Shown here in pieces: positions 8,651 through 18,685 of a stretch of 64,000 bases of DNA. A program made the translations under genes and the position numbers. The notes under the pieces were generated by a model. It had not been told where the DNA came from. It was given only the letters and a program-made list of their open reading frames with translations, and did not search any database. Origin of the DNA: Sandaracinaceae bacterium (GTDB lineage: Bacteria; Myxococcota_A; Polyangia; Polyangiales; Sandaracinaceae); contig JAHBWG010000038.1 of NCBI GenBank assembly GCA_019637095.1, forward strand, positions 23,104 to 87,103, written 5' to 3'. Positions within the stretch are counted from its first letter, which is position 1. Each line of letters opens with the position of its first letter.

Positions 8651-9640
8651 TCAGTCGGGATAGCCGACCATCCGCTCCGCCTCGGCGTCCCAGAGCTTCT
8701 GCTCGAAGCACGCGGCGATGTCCTCCGGCCAGAGCGTCGTCTTGCGCGGGCTCTGGAGCTCGGGGATCGCCGCCATCGCCTCGGGGAGGCGGTAGAACGG
8801 GATGCCGGGGTTGAGGTGATGGACGTGGTGGTAGCCGATGTTGCCGGTCAGCCAGCCGAGCAGACGCCCCGTCTCCATGTAGCTCGAGGACTCGAGCGCG
8901 GCGCGCGTGTACTCCCACGACTCGCGCGGCTGGACGTGCATCTCGGGGAAGTTGTGTTGCGCGTAGAACAGGTAGCCGCCGCTCGCGGTCGCGACGAAGA
9001 GCGGCAGGAACAGGACGAAGAACATCGTCCAGAACCCGAAGCCCCACCAGAGCAGCGCGACGAGCGCGAAGTTGACGACGATGGCGACCGCGGAGTCCCA
9101 GTTCTTGCGCGGATTGCGCATGAACGAGCTCAGGCACATCCCGTAGAGGAACAGCGTGAAGTACCCGAAGAGGATGGTGAGCGGGTGGCGGATCACGCGA
9201 TACATCAGGCGCTCGGACTCGCTCATCTTCTCCCAGATGTCGGTCGTGACCATCAGGTAGCTGCCGACGTGCGAGCCGACGATCTTCGCAGTGTGCGCGT
9301 GGTGGTAGTTGTGCGTCTGTCGCCACACGTTCGGCGGCGTCAGGACGAGGACGCCGTACGTGTGCATGATCCACTTCGCGACGTGGCTCCCGCGCAAGAT
9401 CGCGAGGTGCATGAAGTCGTGGTAGAGGATGAACGCGCGCACGATCACGAGGCCCTGGAAGATCGCGAGCGGGATGCGGACCCAGAGACTCTCGACGAAG
9501 AAGAGCGCGACGGCGCAGGCGATGATCACGCCGAACGTCTCGAAGACGTGCAGCCAGCTCCGCAGCCGGTTCTCCTTCTGGTAGGGCTTGGTCGCGGCGA
9601 TCAGCTCACGACCGGATCGGGGCTCGACGACTTCGCTCAT
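8651..9640 (-). CDS. Membrane fatty acid desaturase
   Basis: A 329-residue integral-membrane di-iron desaturase that introduces a double bond into acyl chains of membrane lipids. The three histidine boxes are intact: HDFMH (74-78), HNYHH (110-114) and HHVHH (near 280). Hydrophobic spans lie near 36-70 and 175-235. The ATG at 9640 (MSEVVEPRSG) has a purine-rich AAGAAGAG about 8 nt upstream. A longer in-frame start at 9775 would add an Arg/Cys-rich leader with no family counterpart and is rejected. Regiospecificity cannot be read from the motifs. Convergent or divergent pairing does not suggest a pathway; membrane fluidity is the likely role. Confidence 0.92.
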   Translation of the reverse strand: MSEVVEPRSGRELIAATKPYQKENRLRSWLHVFETFGVIIACAVALFFVESLWVRIPLAIFQGLVIVRAFILYHDFMHLAILRGSHVAKWIMHTYGVLVLTPPNVWRQTHNYHHAHTAKIVGSHVGSYLMVTTDIWEKMSESERLMYRVIRHPLTILFGYFTLFLYGMCLSSFMRNPRKNWDSAVAIVVNFALVALLWWGFGFWTMFFVLFLPLFVATASGGYLFYAQHNFPEMHVQPRESWEYTRAALESSSYMETGRLLGWLTGNIGYHHVHHLNPGIPFYRLPEAMAAIPELQSPRKTTLWPEDIAACFEQKLWDAEAERMVGYPD

Positions 9641-9775
9641 CTGTCGACTCTTCTTTGCCTGCTCCGCGTTCGATCGCGCGCAGCGAGCGCACCAACCGCG
9701 TAGCTCGCTTCGCACCGCTCGCGTGTCCCCGGATGGCTGCCACGCCGGAGATTCCGCGCCTCTCGGATAGCACAC

Positions 9776-9787
9776 CTCGCTGGCGAG
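9776..9787. repeat. Short inverted repeat upstream of the desaturase
   Basis: CTCGC and GCGAG arms separated by 2 nt, in the 222 bp gap 9641-9862 before the desaturase. The same gap also has the perfect palindrome GGCCGCGCGGCC at about 9847-9858, just past the stop of the next minus-strand gene. Either could be an operator or stem; there is no U-tract. Confidence 0.25.
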
Positions 9788-9862
9788 TCACCCGAACCGC
9801 GCATCGCGCGTGAGCGTCTGCACGCGGTGCGCCAGCGCTCCGGTTTGGCCGCGCGGCCGGAA

Positions 9863-10255
9863 TCAATCGATGAACAGGGCCGCGAGGATCCCGAGCGCGA
9901 TCAGGCCGAACACCACGAACAGCGGGATGAGGCCGGCGATCGACGACGGCGACGTCTCGGTCGCCGGCGGCTGGGGCGCGCTCTGGGCGGCCGAGGCGCG
10001 CGCGGGCTCGCGCGCAGCGACCGGCGCGCGCGCCTCGGGCTCGTCCGCCGGCTCGTCCTCACCGTCTGCGTCGTCGTCGTCGTCCTGCGGTGGCGGCTCG
10101 TCGCCCGCGTCGGCGGCGCTCGACGCGTCGGCTTCCTCGTCGCTGCCCTCCTCGCCTTCGTCGCCCTCTTCCTCCTCGTACAGCCCGTCGTCCTCGGCCC
10201 GATCACGGGCCGCGCGGGGCCGCTTCGGTGCGCGTCGCTTCTTTCGCTTCGCCAT
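9863..10255 (-). CDS. Small acidic protein with C-terminal transmembrane anchor
   Basis: A 130-residue protein of unknown function: a basic N-terminus (MAKRKKRRAPKRPRAARDR), a long Asp/Glu-rich disordered middle, an Ala/Pro linker, then one hydrophobic helix (IAGLIPLFVVFGLIALGILAALF) ending two residues before the stop. That arrangement suggests a tail-anchored inner-membrane protein with its charged part in the cytoplasm. The start ATG at 10255 is 37 nt from the divergent Rid-family start. The composition is biased, so support rests mainly on the clean anchor and tight spacing. Confidence 0.55.
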   Translation of the reverse strand: MAKRKKRRAPKRPRAARDRAEDDGLYEEEEGDEGEEGSDEEADASSAADAGDEPPPQDDDDDADGEDEPADEPEARAPVAAREPARASAAQSAPQPPATETSPSSIAGLIPLFVVFGLIALGILAALFID

Positions 10256-10280
10256 CGCGACGGACCCTTAGCACATGCGG

Positions 10281-10286
10281 TACGGT
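10281..10286 (+). promoter_or_regulatory. -10-like TACGGT before the Rid-family gene
   Basis: TACGGT ends 6 nt before the GTG at 10293. Its position favours that GTG over the ATG at 10275. Confidence 0.45.
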
Positions 10287-10292
10287 CGGCGC

Positions 10293-10697
10293 GTGGCGAC
10301 CATCGTGAACCCCGACACCCTCGCGCCGCCGCGCGGGTACTCGAACGGGATCCTCCTCGGCGGCGAGCGCGTGCTCTTCGTGGCCGGACAGATCGGCTGG
10401 GACGCGTCGATGAAGGTCGCGGACGGGCTCACCGCGCAGTTCGCGCTCGCGCTCGACAACGTGCTCGACGTCGTCCGCGCCGCGGGCGGCCAGCCCGAGC
10501 ACGTCGGGCGCATGACGATCTACGTCGTGGACCGACACGAGTACGTGCGGGAGGCGAAGGCGATCGGGGCGGCGTACCGCGCGCGCTTCGGAGGCCACTA
10601 CCCCGCGATGTCGCTGGTGCAGGTCGCCGCGCTCCTCGAGGAGGGCGCGCGCGTCGAGATCGAGGTGACGGCGGTGCTGCCCGCGGAGGCGTCGTGA
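10293..10697 (+). CDS. Rid (YjgF/YER057c/UK114) family protein, atypical
   Basis: A 134-residue Rid-family protein. Classic RidA hydrolyses reactive enamine/imine intermediates from amino acid catabolism. The start VATIVNPDTLAPPRGYSNG matches the family N-terminus, with FVAGQIGWD and a VEIEVTAVLP end. The catalytic Arg (RidA Arg105, in the PARS motif) is replaced: the sequence reads YPAMSLVQV. So imine deaminase activity is doubtful, and it fits the non-RidA Rid groups better. GTG at 10293 is preferred over ATG 10275 from the family start and a TACGGT hexamer 6 nt upstream. Its stop overlaps the crotonase start (GTGA), tying it to acyl-CoA metabolism. Confidence 0.85.
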   Translation: MATIVNPDTLAPPRGYSNGILLGGERVLFVAGQIGWDASMKVADGLTAQFALALDNVLDVVRAAGGQPEHVGRMTIYVVDRHEYVREAKAIGAAYRARFGGHYPAMSLVQVAALLEEGARVEIEVTAVLPAEAS

Positions 10698-11500
10698 CCC
10701 TCGCGCCCAAGAGCTTCCGCCTCGCGCTCGACGGCGACGGCGTCGCCACGATCACGCTCGACCGCCCCGAGCGCATCAACGCGCTGACGTTCGAGGTGTA
10801 CGCGGAGCTGCGCGACACGTTCCGCGCGCTGCGCGAGGGGCACCCGGAGGTGCGCGCCGTCGTGCTGCGCGGCGAAGGGCCGCGCGGGTTCTGCTCGGGC
10901 GGCGACGTCGAGGACATCATCGGCGAGCTGTTCTCGCGCGATATGCGCGGGCTGCTCGAGTTCACGCGGATGACCGGCGCGCTCATCCACGCGATCCGCG
11001 CCGCGCGCCCGCCGGTGATCGCAGCGCTCCACGGCGTCTGCTGCGGCGCCGGCGCGGTCATCGCGCTCGCGTGCGACGCGCGCATCGTCGCGCCCGACAC
11101 GCGCATCGCCTTCCTCTTCCCGAAGGTCGGCCTGAGCGGCGCGGACATGGGCGCCGCGTGGCTGCTGCCGCGCACGATCGGGCTGGGGCGCGCGAGCCGG
11201 CTCCTCCTGACCGGCGAGTTCGTGAAGGCCGAAGAGGCCGAGCGCATCGGGCTCGTCACCGAGGTCGCGCCCGACGGAGAGGTCTTCGCGAAGGCGGACG
11301 CGTTCGCGCGCGCGCTCGCGACGGGCCCGGCCTTCGCCCACGCGATGACCAAGCGCATGGTGGAGTACGAGGCGCACGTCGACTTCGCGACCGGGATCGA
11401 GGCGGAGGCGCAGGCGCAGGCGATCTGCATGCAGCACTCCGACTTCCGCGAGGCCTACGACGCGTGGGTCGAGAAGCGCGCGCCGAGGTTCGCGCGGTGA
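10694..11500 (+). CDS. Enoyl-CoA hydratase/isomerase (crotonase) family protein
   Basis: A 268-residue crotonase-fold protein acting on an acyl-CoA thioester. The oxyanion-hole segments are present: GFCSGGDVEDI and HGVCCGAGAVIALACDARI. The two Glu residues used by classical enoyl-CoA hydratase are not: they align to Val (GAGAVIAL) and Lys (LFPKVGLSG). An Asp sits in SGADMG, as in a common crotonase subgroup, so the reaction may not be hydration. The GTG start at 10694 overlaps the Rid stop, and the stop overlaps the acyl-CoA dehydrogenase start (GTGA again). The operon suggests beta-oxidation or branched-chain/aromatic acid breakdown. Confidence 0.88.
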   Translation: MTLAPKSFRLALDGDGVATITLDRPERINALTFEVYAELRDTFRALREGHPEVRAVVLRGEGPRGFCSGGDVEDIIGELFSRDMRGLLEFTRMTGALIHAIRAARPPVIAALHGVCCGAGAVIALACDARIVAPDTRIAFLFPKVGLSGADMGAAWLLPRTIGLGRASRLLLTGEFVKAEEAERIGLVTEVAPDGEVFAKADAFARALATGPAFAHAMTKRMVEYEAHVDFATGIEAEAQAQAICMQHSDFREAYDAWVEKRAPRFAR

Positions 11501-12654
11501 CCCCGTCCGACGCGGTGCTCGAGCGCGCGTTCCTCGACGACGACGTCATCGCGCGCGGCTGGGACGCGGCCGGCGCGCTCGCCGACGACGGCGCCGCGCT
11601 CGAGCGCGACGCCGAGCCCGCCGACGCCCTCGTGGCGATGGTCCGCTTGCTCGGCGCGCGCGGCCTCCTCTCGCTCGTCGCCGGCGGGCCGAGCTGGCGC
11701 GCGGTCTGCCTCGCGCGCGAGCGCCTCGGCTACACCAGCCCGCTGCTCGAGCTCGCGTTCACGATGCAGGGTCTCGGGAGCTACCCGATCACCCTCGGCG
11801 GCAGCGACGCGCAGCGCGCGCGCCACCTCGAGGGCGTGGTCGCGGGGACGCACGTCGCCGCCTTCGCGTTGACCGAGCCCGACGCCGGCTCGGACCTCGA
11901 CGGCGTCTCGACGAGCGCGCGGCGCGACGGCGACGGCTACGTGCTCGACGGACACAAGGTGCTGATCTCCAACGCGCCGGTCGCCGACCTCTTCACGGTG
12001 TTCGCCGCGACCGCGCCGGCCGGCGCGCCGCGGCGGCTGAGCGCGTTCGTCGTGCGCCGCGGGGCCGCCGGCCTGACCACCACCCCCACGCGCGTCCTCG
12101 GGGGCCACCCGATCGGCGAGGTGCGCCTCGACGGAGTGCGCGTCGCCGAGGAGGACCGGCTCGGCGCCGAGGGCGACGGGCTGCGCCTCGCGCTCGGCAC
12201 GCTGCACCGCTTCCGCACCACCGTCGGCGCGGCCGCGGTCGGCTTCGCGCAGCGCGCGCTCGACGAGGCGGTCCACCACACGCGCACCCGGCACCAGTTC
12301 GGCGCGCCGCTCGCCGCCCTCTCGGCCGTGCAGATGAGCCTCGCCGACATGGCGTGCCTGACGGAGACGGCGCGCCTGCTGGTCTATCGCGCCGCGGCGC
12401 TCGCGGATCGCGGCGACGGCGGCCGCGAAGCGGAGGCGCGCGCGGGCAGCATGGCCAAGCTCGTCGCCACCGAGAACGCCTCCCAGGTGATCGACCGCGC
12501 GGTGCAGCTCCACGGGGGCCGCGGCGTGATGACCACCTCGGTCGTCGCGCGCCTCTACGAGGACGTGCGCGCCCTGCGCATCTACGAAGGCGCGAGTGAC
12601 GTGCAGCGCCTCTTGATCGCGCGCCACCTCCTCGCGGATCGCGCCGCGCGATGA
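11497..12654 (+). CDS. Acyl-CoA dehydrogenase
   Basis: A 385-residue flavoprotein oxidising acyl-CoA to 2-enoyl-CoA, passing electrons to ETF. The FAD/substrate segment FALTEPDAGSDLDGV lies near 125-140, followed by GYVLDGHKVLISNAP. HQFGAPLAALSAVQ and QLHGGRGV form the C-terminal helical domain. IYEGASDVQRLLIARHLL holds the catalytic Glu of medium/short-chain enzymes (Glu in IYEG). The GTG start at 11497 overlaps the crotonase stop, so the operon supplies two successive steps of fatty acyl breakdown. The chain length preferred is unknown. The stop overlaps the next gene by 4 nt (ATGA). Confidence 0.92.
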   Translation: MTPSDAVLERAFLDDDVIARGWDAAGALADDGAALERDAEPADALVAMVRLLGARGLLSLVAGGPSWRAVCLARERLGYTSPLLELAFTMQGLGSYPITLGGSDAQRARHLEGVVAGTHVAAFALTEPDAGSDLDGVSTSARRDGDGYVLDGHKVLISNAPVADLFTVFAATAPAGAPRRLSAFVVRRGAAGLTTTPTRVLGGHPIGEVRLDGVRVAEEDRLGAEGDGLRLALGTLHRFRTTVGAAAVGFAQRALDEAVHHTRTRHQFGAPLAALSAVQMSLADMACLTETARLLVYRAAALADRGDGGREAEARAGSMAKLVATENASQVIDRAVQLHGGRGVMTTSVVARLYEDVRALRIYEGASDVQRLLIARHLLADRAAR

Positions 12655-13805
12655 GCTGGCTCGACAGGCTCGATCCGGGCCCGCTCGCCACGGCGGCGCA
12701 CCGCTTCCTCGACGCGCACCCGGGCGCGCCGCGGCGCCCGTTCGATCGCGGCGCCGCGGGCCTGCGCGCGCTCGGCGACGCGCTCGAGGCGTGGGCCGAC
12801 GAGGAGCCCTCCCCGCTCGACGACGGGTTCGTCGAGGGCGCGGGCGCGCTGCTCGCGCTCTTGCTGCTCGACCACGTCGGCGAGGGCGCGCACGCCGCGC
12901 GCGAGGGAGCGCACCGCGTGCGGCTCGGCCGCGATGGCTGGTTCGATCCGTTCGGCGCCGTCGAGGCGGCGCTCGACGACGACGACCCGCGCGCCGCGCT
13001 CGCGCTCGCCGTCGCGCGCGCGGAGGCGGAGGCGGCAGGGCGAGCGGGCGTCGGGCGCGCGATGCGCATCCTGCGCGAGGCCCTCGCGCGCGAGCGCCCC
13101 GACGTCTCGGTCGAGGCGAGCTTCGAGCTCACCGTGCAGCTCTCCGGCGAGATCGAGCTCGACCTCGGCCGGACCGTCCGCGCCACGGAGGGCGAGCCCG
13201 ACGCGGCGGTCGAGCTCGCGGTCGCCAAGCTCGTCGCGATGCTGCCCGGCGGCGCCGCCGGCGCCACCTTCGCCGACGTGCGCGCGAGCCTCTACCCGCG
13301 GCTGACCGCGCCTGGCTTCGCCGCCTCGCTCGCCGAGCACGGCCGGCTCGCGGCCGCGGCCCGCCTCGGCGGCGCGCTCGAGGTCGCGCTCGTCGTCGCG
13401 CACGGCGACCGCTCCCGCTACGTCGGCGCCCTCGAGCTCGAGCGCGCCGGCGTCGGGTTCGACGAGGCGCTCGCGATCGCGCTGCAGAACCTCGCCGGCC
13501 GCTCGCGCGACGCGCGCTTCGGCCGCGTCGACACCCCCGACGGCCCGCTCGTGGTCGCGCGCACCGGCGACGGCCTCGACGCCGCGCGCCTCCTCTTGCC
13601 CACCCTCCACGCCGTGCTCGCGCCCGAGCTCGGCGACGCGTTCCTCGCCGCCGTGCCGCACCGCGACGCGCTCTACGCCTGCGCCGAGACCCCCGCGCTC
13701 CGCGCCGCCCTCACCGCGCGCGCCGCCGACGACGCCGCGCGCGCGCCGCACGCGATCAGCGCGCGCCTGTTCCGCGTGCGCGCCGACCGCCTCGCGCCGG
13801 CCTGA
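12651..13805 (+). CDS. DUF1444/YtpQ-like protein
   Basis: A 384-residue soluble protein. The C-terminal half (about 165-384) follows the DUF1444 (YtpQ) pattern: ATFADVRASLYPRLT, YVGALELERAGVGFDEALAIALQNL, then a LLLPTLHAVLAPELGDAFLAAVPHRDALYA segment like the family GxPxxxAIPxRD motif, and HAISARLFRV near the end. The family has no established function. The N-terminal 130 residues are Ala/Asp-rich helices without a recognised domain. It starts at ATG 12651, overlapping the acyl-CoA dehydrogenase by 4 nt, and is the last gene of that operon. Its stop is 7 nt from the stop of the convergent gene. Confidence 0.6.
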   Translation: MSWLDRLDPGPLATAAHRFLDAHPGAPRRPFDRGAAGLRALGDALEAWADEEPSPLDDGFVEGAGALLALLLLDHVGEGAHAAREGAHRVRLGRDGWFDPFGAVEAALDDDDPRAALALAVARAEAEAAGRAGVGRAMRILREALARERPDVSVEASFELTVQLSGEIELDLGRTVRATEGEPDAAVELAVAKLVAMLPGGAAGATFADVRASLYPRLTAPGFAASLAEHGRLAAAARLGGALEVALVVAHGDRSRYVGALELERAGVGFDEALAIALQNLAGRSRDARFGRVDTPDGPLVVARTGDGLDAARLLLPTLHAVLAPELGDAFLAAVPHRDALYACAETPALRAALTARAADDAARAPHAISARLFRVRADRLAPA

Positions 13806-13812
13806 TCCCGAG

Positions 13813-15575
13813 TCAATTCCGGCCGTCGCTCGGGAGCGGCGGGCCGTCGGTCTGGAACGGGACGTAGAACAGCGTGGTGACGCCGTACTGACCTCGGCGC
13901 TCGTAGCCGGCGAGGCCGTAGAACATCTTCCACCAGTGCCCGCCCTCGCTGTTCTCGCCGTAGGAGAAGAACGGGAAGAGGTGGAACTCCCACTCCGAGG
14001 AGCCGTCGGCGCGCGTGCGCTCGCGGTGGTAGGCGTTGAGGACGAGCGTGCTCGTCGTGTTCCCCTCGCGGAAGCGCCAGAAGAACGGGAAGAGCACCGT
14101 GTAGCGGTTGCGGTCGCCCTCGAACGACTCCAAGTCCCACCAGAACGGCGCGAGCACGGAGTGCCGGTGGCTCGGCACGCTCTCGTAGTAGAAGATCGGG
14201 TGGATGTTGACGGCGTCGCCGTCGTGCCACCGCGACACCTGGAGCGTCGGCAGCACCCACGTCGTCTCGTCGCCGGTCTCGTGGTTCTCGTGGTTGCCGA
14301 AGAGCGGCGTGAGCCAGGTCGTCGAGCGGCCGCGCTCCTCGAAGCGGGCGAAGAACGGCGCGACCACCGTGGCGGACGACGCGGGGTCCTCGATGTGCCA
14401 GACGAGCGGCGGGACCGCGAGCGTCGTGGAGTCGGTGCGCGGATCGCGGATGTAGAAGAAGAAGGGCGCGATGGCGTCGAGCTCGGTCGCGCCGCGAAAG
14501 CGCTGGTAGAGCGGCGTCACGATCGTCTCGTCGCCGTGATCGCGCCACCACCAGAACAGGCCGGCGACCGTCAGGCGCTGGACGTCCGGCTCCTCCGAAT
14601 AGTGCGAGAGGAGCGGGAAGATCGTCGTCGAGGTGTGGTTGGGCCCCGAGTTGTGGTGGAAGAGCGGCGGGATCCCGAAGTAGGAGCCGTTCGGCTCGTC
14701 GCGGTGATAGAAGGGCGGGACGACCGTCAACGCGGTTCGCTCGGTACGGTCCTCGAACCGGAAGAAGAGCGGCGGGACGATCGTGTACGAGTTGCGCTCG
14801 CCGTTCTCGACCCAGAGGAACGGGAAGATGCCCCAGTGCTCCGTCTGGTTCTCCCAGACTCGCCAGAAGAGGCTCGAGAACGTGTAGCGCGACTCGCCGT
14901 CGGTCCCCCAGTCGAGCGTGAGCAGCGGCGGGATCAGCGTGTAGTGCCGCGTCTCGTGCCGGCCGGTCATCACGAGCGGGAAGATGCCGAAGTCGTGGCC
15001 GTCGGTCGCGTCGTGGTGCCAGAACGGCGGCAGCACGAACGTGTGGTGCCCCGCGCCGCGGTAGAACCAGAAGAGCGGGAAGAGCACGTCCCACTCTTCG
15101 GGGCCGCGCATCAGGTAGTACGGCGGGATCGTGAGCTCGGTCGTCTGGCGCGACTGCCGCAGGTAGAAGAGCGGGAAGGTGGCGATCGTCTCGACCCCGC
15201 CTGCGCGCTCGTAGAGCAGAGGCGGGATGACGAGGCTGAAGTCGTCGTCGCCGGTCGGCGCCGGGGCAGGCCCATAGAGCACGGGGGCGCGCGCGACGCC
15301 CAGGCCGCCCTCCTGGCCCTCGACCGCCTCGTCGTCGCGGCCGATCGCCGTGTCCTCGTGCTCGCCCTCTTCGGCTTCCTCCTCCGCCTCCTCCTCCTCG
15401 GGCGGGGCGCTCGGGGGAGGCGCCTGCTCTTCCTCCTCGACCTCCTCTTCTTCCTCTTCCCAGCCGGCGTCGTCGCCGCCCTCCACCCACTCGTCTTCGT
15501 CGCTCTGCGCCGCCGCCGGCGCGGCGACGGCCAGGGCGACGAACGACAGGGCGACGGCGATCGCGCCGGTGCGCG

Positions 15576-15579
<4 letters not shown>
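13813..15579 (-). CDS. Secreted beta-repeat protein with about 27 short aromatic repeats
   Basis: A 588-residue exported protein. A signal peptide (MTRTGAIAVALSFVALAVAA) is followed by an acidic low-complexity region (about 25-90). From about residue 112 to the end there are about 27 units of 15-20 residues, each with a hydrophobic strand around a Pro (pattern xxxPPLFxxx, for example TIVPPLFFRF, GIFPFLWV, VVAPFFARF) followed by a polar turn rich in Asp, Glu, Gly, Thr and His. The alternating pattern fits an amphipathic beta meander, barrel or solenoid, perhaps in the outer membrane. I do not recognise the family. The GTG start at 15579 overlaps the hisS stop (GTGA). Confidence 0.8.
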
Positions 15580-16844
<1,265 letters not shown>

Positions 16845-16953
16845 GGGTGCAGGGGCTCGCCTGGGGGCGACGAGCCGCCGTCATCTAGCCGCTTCGTCTC
16901 GGGGGCGCAACGCCCTGACCGAGATACCGCGCGCCGGGGCTCGACCCGGTGGG

Positions 16954-16959
16954 TATACT
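16954..16959 (+). promoter_or_regulatory. -10-like TATACT before the first Ser/Thr kinase
   Basis: TATACT, the best -10 match in the window, ends 10 nt before the GTG at 16970. An in-frame GTG at 16949 lies before it and is therefore less likely to be the start. Confidence 0.5.
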
Positions 16960-16969
16960 CGCGCCGGCG

Positions 16970-18685
16970 GTGCTGAGCCCCGGAACCATCATCGGCGACA
17001 AGTACCGCCTCGAGGCGCCCATCGGACAGGGCGGCATGGCGACGGTCTGGCGCGCCGTGCACACCACGCTCGACCGGCCGGTCGCGGTGAAGTTCCTCGA
17101 GGCGGTGGGCACGCACGCCCAGCAGCTCGCCGCCCGCTTCCTGCGCGAGGCGAAGCTCGCCGCGGGCATCCGCCACCGCCACGTCGTCGACATCGTCGAC
17201 TTCGGCGTCACCGACAGCGGGCAGCCCTTCATGGTCATGGAGCTGCTCGAGGGCAAGAGCCTGGCCGATCGCTACGAGCTTGGCCCGCGCGTCACGGACT
17301 GGGACCTCATCGAGATCGTCGCGATGACCCTCGGCGGGCTCGCCGCCGTCCACGACGCGGGGATCCTCCACCGCGACATCAAGCCGGAGAACCTCTTCCT
17401 CGTCGAGGACGCGGACGGCACGTACCCGAAGCTGATCGACTTCGGCGTCTCCAAGGGTTTCCAGCACGGGGACCGGATCACCCGGACCGGCGCGGTGGTG
17501 GGCACCCCCGAGTACATGTCGCCCGAGCAGGCCCGCGGGCTCAAGGAGATCGGGCCCGCGAGCGATCTCTGGGCGATGGGGATCGTGCTCTACGAGGGGC
17601 TCGTGGGGCGCACGCCCTTCGAGTCGGAGAACCCGGGTGACGTGCTCATCGCGATCGCCACCGCGGAGCTCCCGTCGCTCGCCGACGCGCGGCCCGACCT
17701 GCCGCCCGCGCTCGTCGAGGTCGTGCACCGGACGCTCGCCAAGCGGCCCGAGGATCGGTTCGCCGACGCGCGCGCGATGCGCGAGGCGCTCCACGCGGTG
17801 ATGCAGTCAGACCTCCCGATCGAGGGCCGGCCGGACGGACGCGGCTCGTTCGAGCCGGCGCCCGGCTCGGGGCTGATCCGCGTGCTGACCAAGCACGCGA
17901 CGCCGCCGCCGTCGATGCCGAGCTCCCCCGAGATCGCGATCCCGCTGACGCCGAAGCTGCCGCACGACGCCGCGGCGAGGCCCCCCGCGCCCAAGCCGAA
18001 GAAGGCGAGCAAGCCCACCCCCACCACCGATCCGCGCGCCCTCGCCGCGCCGCGCGCGAGCCGCCCGACCCCCGCGCCCGCGCCCAGGCGCGGCGGCCTC
18101 GGCTGGGCGCTCGCGCTCCTCGTGCTCGCGGGCGGCGGCGTCGCGGCGTTCCTCCTCCTCGACGGAGAGGCGGCGCTCGAGCGCGCGGGCCTGTTCGGGA
18201 TGGGCATCGCGGACGAGAGCGCGCAAGGCGCGTTGCGGCCGGGGCTCGACGTGTCCGCGCTCTCCGACGCGAGCCCGCGCGACGCGCACGCCGATCCGCC
18301 CCCCGGGCCCGACGAGGACCCCGACGCGCCCGAGACGGTCGACGTACCGAGCCCGCCGGACCCGCCGGCCGGCGCCGGCGAGCTCGAGGGCACCGAGCCG
18401 ACCGGAGACGCGGGCGAGACCGCGCCGGGCGAGGCCGCGCCGGGCGAGGCCGCGCCGGGCGAGGCCGCGCCGCGTCCACGTGACGATAGGCGCCCGCCGC
18501 GCCGGCCGTCGAGGCGCCTGCGCCGCGGGCCGGGCGCGCCGCGAACCGCCGCCGGCGCCCTCGCCGCCGCGCGGCGCCGTGACTCGCCGCGCCTTCACTC
18601 CGCGGCGCGCGGGAGCCGCTCCTCGAACCAGAGCGCCGACAACTTCTCTTGCATCGAGCTCTGTCGTAGCCGCTGGCGCAGGTGA
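16970..18685 (+). CDS. Transmembrane Ser/Thr protein kinase (PknB/Pkn type)
   Basis: Eukaryote-type kinase of 571 residues that phosphorylates Ser/Thr on partner proteins. Gly-rich loop IGQGGMATV (18-26), catalytic Lys in VAVKFLE (Lys41), HRDIKPEN catalytic loop, DFGVSK, GTPEYMSPEQ and DLWAMGIVLYE are all intact. A Pro/Ala linker follows; one membrane helix (LGWALALLVLAGGGVAAFLLL, about 377-397) leaves an acidic extracytoplasmic tail. The tail contains GEAAP repeats from a 15 bp tandem repeat, then turns abruptly Arg-rich and overlaps the convergent gene by 91 nt, which suggests the true C-terminus may have been altered by a frameshift near 18475. The kinase domain call is secure. Confidence 0.92.
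   Translation: MLSPGTIIGDKYRLEAPIGQGGMATVWRAVHTTLDRPVAVKFLEAVGTHAQQLAARFLREAKLAAGIRHRHVVDIVDFGVTDSGQPFMVMELLEGKSLADRYELGPRVTDWDLIEIVAMTLGGLAAVHDAGILHRDIKPENLFLVEDADGTYPKLIDFGVSKGFQHGDRITRTGAVVGTPEYMSPEQARGLKEIGPASDLWAMGIVLYEGLVGRTPFESENPGDVLIAIATAELPSLADARPDLPPALVEVVHRTLAKRPEDRFADARAMREALHAVMQSDLPIEGRPDGRGSFEPAPGSGLIRVLTKHATPPPSMPSSPEIAIPLTPKLPHDAAARPPAPKPKKASKPTPTTDPRALAAPRASRPTPAPAPRRGGLGWALALLVLAGGGVAAFLLLDGEAALERAGLFGMGIADESAQGALRPGLDVSALSDASPRDAHADPPPGPDEDPDAPETVDVPSPPDPPAGAGELEGTEPTGDAGETAPGEAAPGEAAPGEAAPRPRDDRRPPRRPSRRLRRGPGAPRTAAGALAAARRRDSPRLHSAARGSRSSNQSADNFSCIELCRSRWRR
18419..18473 (+). repeat. 15 bp tandem repeat encoding GEAAP
   Basis: About 3.5 copies of gccgcgccgggcgag, in frame within the extracytoplasmic tail of the Ser/Thr kinase. 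Just beyond it the encoded sequence changes from acidic to Arg-rich, consistent with repeat-associated slippage. Confidence 0.8.

Noticed and set aside
9641..9775. Upstream extension of the desaturase to an ATG at 9775
   Set aside because: The added Arg/Cys-rich leader has no family counterpart; the SD lies before 9640.
10275..10292. ATG 10275 as Rid start
   Set aside because: Would add MRYGRR, absent from the family, and overlaps the TACGGT hexamer.
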